Assembly (NCBI GenBank): GCA_027074515.1
Contig: JALTCQ010000049.1
Location: 1 to 8,499 of the forward strand
Direction: 5' to 3'
Origin: Microcaldota archaeon
GTDB taxonomy: Archaea > Iainarchaeota > Iainarchaeia > JAADDC01
Length of the DNA stretch: 8,499 bases
The position numbers and the translations under genes are program-made. Under the pieces are notes generated by a model. It was not told where the DNA came from and did no database searches. It saw only the letters and a list, made by a program, of their open reading frames with translations. This document shows positions 1 to 6,100 of this stretch, piece after piece. How positions within the stretch are numbered: the stretch's first letter is position 1; every line of letters begins with the position of its first letter.

Positions 1-127
1 CATCCTCCCGCAATGGCGGCATCACCAGCCCGTGCCAGTCCGGACAGCATCTTGCGATTGTCCCCACGGCTTTTGCGGAGGCATCTCTAGACGCCTCTAA
101 GCCATACTCATCTGGAAACGGCACCAT
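1..127 (-). CDS. 5' end of a downstream gene, product unknown (partial)
   Basis: ATG at 127-125 opens a frame of 42 full codons that runs off the left edge. The peptide begins MVPFPDEYGLEASRDASAKA and contains a CCPDWHG segment near residue 27. An in-frame TAG at 142-140 leaves this ATG as the first possible start, and a GAGGTG Shine-Dalgarno sits 7 nt before it. There is no signal peptide: the N-terminus is acidic and not hydrophobic. The gene is co-directional with the giant gene and lies 63 nt after its stop, with its own promoter-like element in the gap. The product cannot be recognised from 42 residues. Confidence 0.6.
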   Translation of the reverse strand, partial: MVPFPDEYGLEASRDASAKAVGTIARCCPDWHGLVMPPLRED

Positions 128-132
128 CTTTC

Positions 133-152
133 TCCACCTCTACCTACCTCTA
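133..152 (-). repeat. Imperfect 10-bp direct repeat carrying two SD-like cores
   Basis: On the minus strand TAGAGGTAGG (152-143) is followed directly by TAGAGGTGGA (142-133), 8 of 10 bases identical. Each copy has a GAGGT core, but only the second is correctly spaced from the ATG. It may be a chance duplication in a purine-rich leader. Confidence 0.5.
135..140 (-). promoter_or_regulatory. Shine-Dalgarno GAGGTG of the downstream gene
   Basis: GAGGTG on the minus strand matches the archaeal/bacterial anti-Shine-Dalgarno closely, with 7 nt separating it from the ATG at 127-125. It decides the start of the partial gene. Confidence 0.7.
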
Positions 153-167
153 ACTACGCTCCAGTGG

Positions 168-175
168 TATAAAAA
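168..175 (-). promoter_or_regulatory. Archaeal-type TATA box for the downstream gene
   Basis: The minus strand reads TTTTTATA, one mismatch from the archaeal consensus TTTATATA. It lies between the giant gene's stop (191) and the next ATG (127). A start site about 25 nt downstream, near 145, would give a leader of roughly 18 nt containing the Shine-Dalgarno. No convincing purine-rich BRE is visible just upstream. The T5 run could instead be part of a U-rich terminator for the giant gene. Confidence 0.45.
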
Positions 176-190
176 TGAACAGGTGGCCAA

Positions 191-3100
191 TCAATGCCCC
201 ACCACCTTGGTATACTTCATTTCCTCAGCTACCGACGTTTCTTCACCAGCACTGTTCACCTTCGGCTCCTGTCCAATCCCAACATACCAAGTATTTGCCC
301 CTGCCTTCACCTCCACCGTTAGCCCGTCCGATATCTTCCCTTTCACGTCTATGTACTTGTCTGGCGTCTGGTCAACGTGTGCCCACTCTGCTAGTGTTCC
401 CGCTGTTTGTCCTGCGGCGGCACAGAACAGCCCCGCGGCGATCTGGTGTTGCTGTCCCCACTTGTAGAATCTCTTTCGGATATATTTTCCAGTTAACGAG
501 TGCTCCGCTGCCTGCATGTACTTAGCATCTAGCCAGCCCCACTTGGATATGATGCTGTTTATCACGCTTCTCAGCGTTCCTGGGTTCTGAATAACCTCTG
601 GAACCTTGCCCGTTGCCAAATCTATCGCAAGCTGCTTTTTCAGGGTTTTTGATTCTATTTTTACCACTGTTTTTTCTCCCTCTGTCCCTATTTGTATACC
701 ATATTTTTGGGGATTTTCAATTCCCATCTCTTTTAGTTTCTTTAAGAATTGCTCTTTTGACATTCCCCCTGATTCTACCATTTTTCCCATTTCATTTATC
801 ATATCGAAGAGGCCATCTCCTACGTGTGTGCGGTCAATTAGTGTTTCTGCAAGGATCCTCCGTTTTGCGTCCTCACTGTCAGCACGTACCAGCTTCTTTG
901 CCAGCTCTCTTGCCTCGTCCTTTTGGTCCTCACTGAATACTCCACTCTGTATTAGTGCTCTTGTAATCTCGTCTTCAGATCTTAGCCTGGCAATCCCTTT
1001 GCTCTTCTCAGCAAGCGATTCAACCACTTTTTTCAGATCTTCATCCGGTAGTTCCGTCAGGATCTTCGGATCCGTCTTGACTACTTCTGCGGCAGCCTTT
1101 TTTGCATCATCTGTAGCCGCCAATTCTTTTGCTATTGTGGGGTCTTTCACGAGCTCATCTGGTGGCTCCGCGCTCTCGACGATCTTCACGAGCGTCTTGG
1201 GCTCCTTGTCTGCATATGCTGTGACGACCGCGCGATCAGTAATCCTTCTTTCTATTACCTGCTTTGCATCTGGCGGCAGATGCGACCATACCAAGTCGGG
1301 GTTTCTCTTTAGTGCTTCGAGAACTCCTGCCCCTGTGATTTCTGGGAGATCTTCCTGTTCGACGACGAACCCGACTTCTCCTGTTTTGCTATAGATCCAC
1401 AGGATTGAAGTATCTTTATTATATTTTACCTCGAGCGCGCCTGCTCCGAGCAACTGATCTATTGTTGCGGTGCTTGTTGCTACTTGTGTACCACTTTTTT
1501 GTAGCGTTTTGAGTAATCCCTTTGCAAACTCTGTGGCAGCATCAACTCCACCGCCTTCTACGGACTTTGCCTCTCGGATTGCCTTGTATAGTGCGGAAGG
1601 GTCCTTAAACGGGCTAAGATTCACACGATGCATAAACATGTCTCTCACGGTCCTTGGATCGGACAACACCATCGCATATGCTTTTGGTGTTCTTAGCTCG
1701 CGCATCTTGCCGGTGCTTGCAAGCATGCTCGCAATGTCCTTGTCAGCTCCACCGTTCTTTATTGCATCTATTATTGCCAGTTCTAGTGTCGATTTCGGAA
1801 TCTTCTCTGCAGCAATCCCCGGCCTGCTCGTTATGACGCTCTCGACGGCCTTTTCTGGTAGCGCACTTGCGATGTCATCCACCGATAATGCTGTGATTGC
1901 CTTCTCAGCGTCTGGGCTTTCAAGAATGGCCTTTGGATTTGTGGGTATACCCTTTGCCCCTTCGATCGCGGTGAGTGCTTTAGGTAGCTTTGCGGATAGC
2001 TCTTCTGCGCTCTTCCCGGCTGCAGCTGCTCTTTCCAACAGCTCTGTCCTGAGCGGCAGGAACTTCGCAATAGGCCTCTGTTGAGCAGCAACTCTGCTCG
2101 ATGTAAGTGCGTGAAGCGCCACGCTCCCACCAAGTGCAGATACTGGCAGCCCGCTCACGTTGCCGAGAGACGATGACATCCCTGCTACTGTGCCGCCCAG
2201 GAACTTACCAGCCATTACTGGTGGGATCAGACACCCTGCTGCGTCTCCTATTGCTGCAACGATCCCTGCACCTCCCGCGAAGCTTCCAGTGGCTAGATCA
2301 CAGGCGGCGGTCGTCAGGAAGCACGTACCTGAGAACGCTGCAATTCCTGCTTTGCTACCAATCTGCTCCGCAATATGCTTCGTCGAGTACACTCCAACGT
2401 CCGGCAGCTCACACTCCTTCCCGTCGGCGGTGCTCAGATTGGCTTCTACCACGTAGTCCGGATAGTCAGCGTCCTTCATCTTCCCCCAGATGTTCATCTG
2501 GAGGTCCACACAGCTCTGGACGTCATGTACTAAGTATATCGGCAGGCTCAGCTCAAGCTGCGCGTTGTAGTAGTCGGCCCTCTCACCCTTCGGACCGAGG
2601 ATGTCCGCCTTTATTTCACCTGGGTTGTACCCGTCGCTGTAACCGTCCAACGGCTTCACTGCACCTGCGGAGAACAGCCTGTCTATCAGCTGGAGCGGGT
2701 AGTGCTTGTCACCTGGCAGCTCGTACCCCGGCGCCGTGGCTATCTTTATGAAATCAGACTCCTTCACGCCAACGGGGTGGATCCTTATCACACCGAGGTA
2801 CTTGAACCCGAGGGGCACCTCCTTCAGCGTGAGCACCATGGTGACCGTGTCCTGTACGTCTGCGTTCAGCTCTATGCTCACCGTTGTCTGTCCATCTGGG
2901 TTCACCGAGAACACATTCCCCTCGGCGAAGTTGGCATCAGCACTCTTTATCACCAGCTTTCCATCCTTCGGTAGACCTTCTATGGCAACGTGGGTGATGT
3001 TAAACTCCCTCTTCACGTCCAGAGGCGGTAGGTTAAACGTGAGGACCCTCTCCGCGTGCAGGTAGGGCATAACGAAGACGTCGTTCATGGCCACTACGCT

Positions 3101-6100
3101 GGTGCTTCCCGATGCCCTTACGCCCTTTATGATGAAGTTTCCTTTGTCGTCCACACAACCCAGCACCTGTCCGTCCATGGCGAAGAAGTGGTACACGGCC
3201 TCTTTCAGCTTCTGGAAAGTGGGCGTTTGCGTAATGTCCCCCGAGCTCTTGCCCAGCTCCTTGGTTATCTGGTCAATGGTCTGCTTGCACACGTTCAGCT
3301 CGTAGTGGTCCCTTGTCACGCGTGCTATCGCCAGGCCGTCGCAATCACTCGTTCCAATGAACAGGTAGTTCTTCTCGTTGGTCATCTGGCTGTACGGCTT
3401 GGGCTTGTAGTACTTGCCCGGGAACGCGGCGGGCAGGAGTTCTTCCTCCACCATTTCCTGCAGGGCGTCTCCCTCCTGGTAGTACGTCGTGGTTGCGCTC
3501 TCGGTCGTTGCTCCTCCCTGTCCGTATTCTCCGAGGTTCACGTAGAGCGGCAGGTAGAAGCCGTTCCCCTCTGGTACGCTGTTGCCCACGTATGTTGCGT
3601 TCACCACGAGGTACACCTGCTTCGGGTCGTCCACGTTCTTGTACACGTTAAACTCCAGCTCGTACGTTCCAATGTTTTGCACGGTTCCGTTGTACTCCAG
3701 ACCCGTTCCGGTGAAGTCTTTTGGATTGGTATCTGTTCCTACAGCAAGCCTCACGCCTCCGTCCTTGTACACGACGTCTGCCACGTCGTACCAGCTGAGC
3801 TGAGAGGGCAGCTGCTTTACCAGCACTTTGAGCGTTGTGCCGGGAATCTGGCTGGTCACGTTCTCCCATTTATCGCTACCTTCTTCGTGTATCTTCGCTT
3901 CGCCCGCTTTGTCCAACAGGCGCTCCACCTGCTTTGCCAGATAGTCCGTTAGCTCCGCTTCTCCACAGTATGCCACCTGGCAGTCCTTCCCGTTTTCAAA
4001 GGGCTCGTCATACACGGCGTAGAGCTTCACATCCTCTCCGGAGCCTCCGTTACAGCTTACCACATGCTTCTCGCTGGCCTTTGCTGCCTTCTTCACGGCG
4101 GTGATGCTGACCGAGTTGCTGAGGACGTCCGAGAAGCGTCCGAGACCCTTTATGCCTATGCTGTAGGTTCCTTCGGCTTTCGGGATGACTGTAAATGCGT
4201 TGCCGTCTGTGGGTACGAGTACGTTCCAGTCGCTGGTCGTTCCCTGAAGCCTGACGTTGCCCGCTGGGAACACGACCACCTTTGCATTCAGGTCTGCCCC
4301 ACAGTTGTTTATTATGCTTATGGCTACTGGACGCCCCACAGTTACCTCCTTGCCCAGGTAGTTCTCCTTTAGCTCTAAACAGGTCCTCTCGTGCCTAAAC
4401 GCCTTTATCGTGACGTCCAGGCTGCTTATCTCGGCGCCGTAAACCTTTCCACCGTGAGTGTACACCCTGAGCGGGACCTTTATCTGCTCCGTTTGGAAGG
4501 GCTGGTACGTCTTGGTGCTCAGCTTCACCAAGAACCATGATTTACCATTTTGCTTTAGCGTTATCGGGCTGCTCACGTGGTTCGTGGTTGCCATCACGTG
4601 TTCGCCCCCCTGTGGGGTTCCTACGTACACGACAACCTCCTTGCTCCCGCCATTGGTTAATATCACGTTTAGCTCTGCCTCGCTATCTTTTCCAAAGTCA
4701 ATGGTTGCGCTGTTTGCCTTGTTCTCCACCAGATAGCCGGACGTGGATGTTTTGTTTATGTTCACGGAGAGCACGTTGGGGTTCAGCACGTTCACCGTGA
4801 GGCTTGCATCCTTGCTCACATCGTACATCCCCGCCTTCCCCTTTGCCGTCAGGTTTATGGTCACCGTTCTCGCGCTGCCCTCCGGCGTTACCGTCACGTA
4901 GAACTTGGCAGGCATGCCAGGGGCAACGTCTGCACTGGCGGGCTGGACGCTCACGGACACATTGGGATCAAGGGTGCTTGTGCTTATCCGTACTCCCTGC
5001 ACGCTCATGTCTGATGAAACGGTGACGGTCGCCGTGGCGCTGCTCTTGGCAAACACGTTCAGCTTGGCGGGGTTTACCGTTACGTTTATCCTGCCCGTGG
5101 CGGTGGACACGTTAAACTCCTTTCTCGCCATCATGTACCTAACCGTTCCGTCCGGTCTCCTGTAGTGCGCCGTTGCCACCACATTGCATTCTGCGCTCTC
5201 CGTTCCAGCAACAGTGACGGGGAATCGTGTATACGTTCCTACAGCAACGCTCCCCGGGTTCTGGACACCTGCTTCTACCTTGTCCGTGTTGCACTCTACA
5301 TTCACGGAGTCCACGGTGATGGGGTATATGGTGTAGTTGTACAGGCGGAAGTAGCCTATGTTCACGCCCTTTATGCCGTTCTTGTTTGCGTTCTGCGGCA
5401 ACCATAAGATATTGGGCCCGTCAAGCCCTATTCCGCCGTTGGAGAACACCCAGATAACGGAGGGTTTAACCTTCACACAGTCATACGTCTTGCCCTTGCA
5501 CGTGAAGAGAATATCCCCGTAGCTTTCGGGGGTATCTTTCCATTCGTACTCGTGGGTGCTGTCGTTGTACGTTATGGGGAATGGTGGCTCATTCGTTAGC
5601 TTTACGTGGGCGGCACTAACGATAAGGTTCACGTCCTTCCCTGCATTGTCGTCATTTATCCTGTTGCCCTTACAGTCTGTCAGGTACCCTATCACCTTCA
5701 TCTCTTGGCCCTGTACGGGCACGGGTGGCTCCACCTTTAGCTTTATGCAGACCTTCCTTCCCGTTCCGAGTGTCTCTGCGGTGAGCAGGCTCCGTGCGTA
5801 AACGTTGTAGTCTCTCCCCACTCTCACGTCCATGATGTATGTCTTGCTTGGCTGGTCAAGTGTGATGGGGAAGCGCTGCGTCTGCACGCGGTAGCGGCTC
5901 TGCGCAGATGCGGAGGCGCTTCCAGCCTGCTTCCCGTTCAGCAGGACGTAAACGGAGGCATAGGGTGCGTTATCCTTACACTTGGCGTAGTAAACGGTGA
6001 GCTGGTCCTGCTCTCCCGGGAAGTACTTCTCTCCGTACTTGGGCCCGTTGAACTCCGCCGCTACTGCCCATCCGTCTCCGCAGCGGAGGACATCCTTGCT

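Noticed and set aside
171..175. T5 run after the giant gene's stop as a terminator
   Set aside because: It is only five T's with no hairpin, and it overlaps a better-supported TATA box. I cannot separate the two uses.
606..1394. 262-codon open frame on the plus strand, Ser/Phe-rich
   Set aside because: It is antisense to the helical region. Ser and Phe runs are what Glu/Lys/Ala codons give on the reverse complement, and there is no family signature.
1831..2133. 100-codon minus-strand open frame overlapping the giant gene, possible frameshift product
   Set aside because: The main frame continues unbroken through it with sensible helical sequence, while this frame is Arg/Gln/Ser-rich and has no motif.
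3056..3952. 298-codon open frame on the plus strand
   Set aside because: It lies wholly antisense to the giant gene, and its translation is low-complexity and His/Val/Leu-rich with no recognisable motif. It is explained by the codon bias of the opposite strand.
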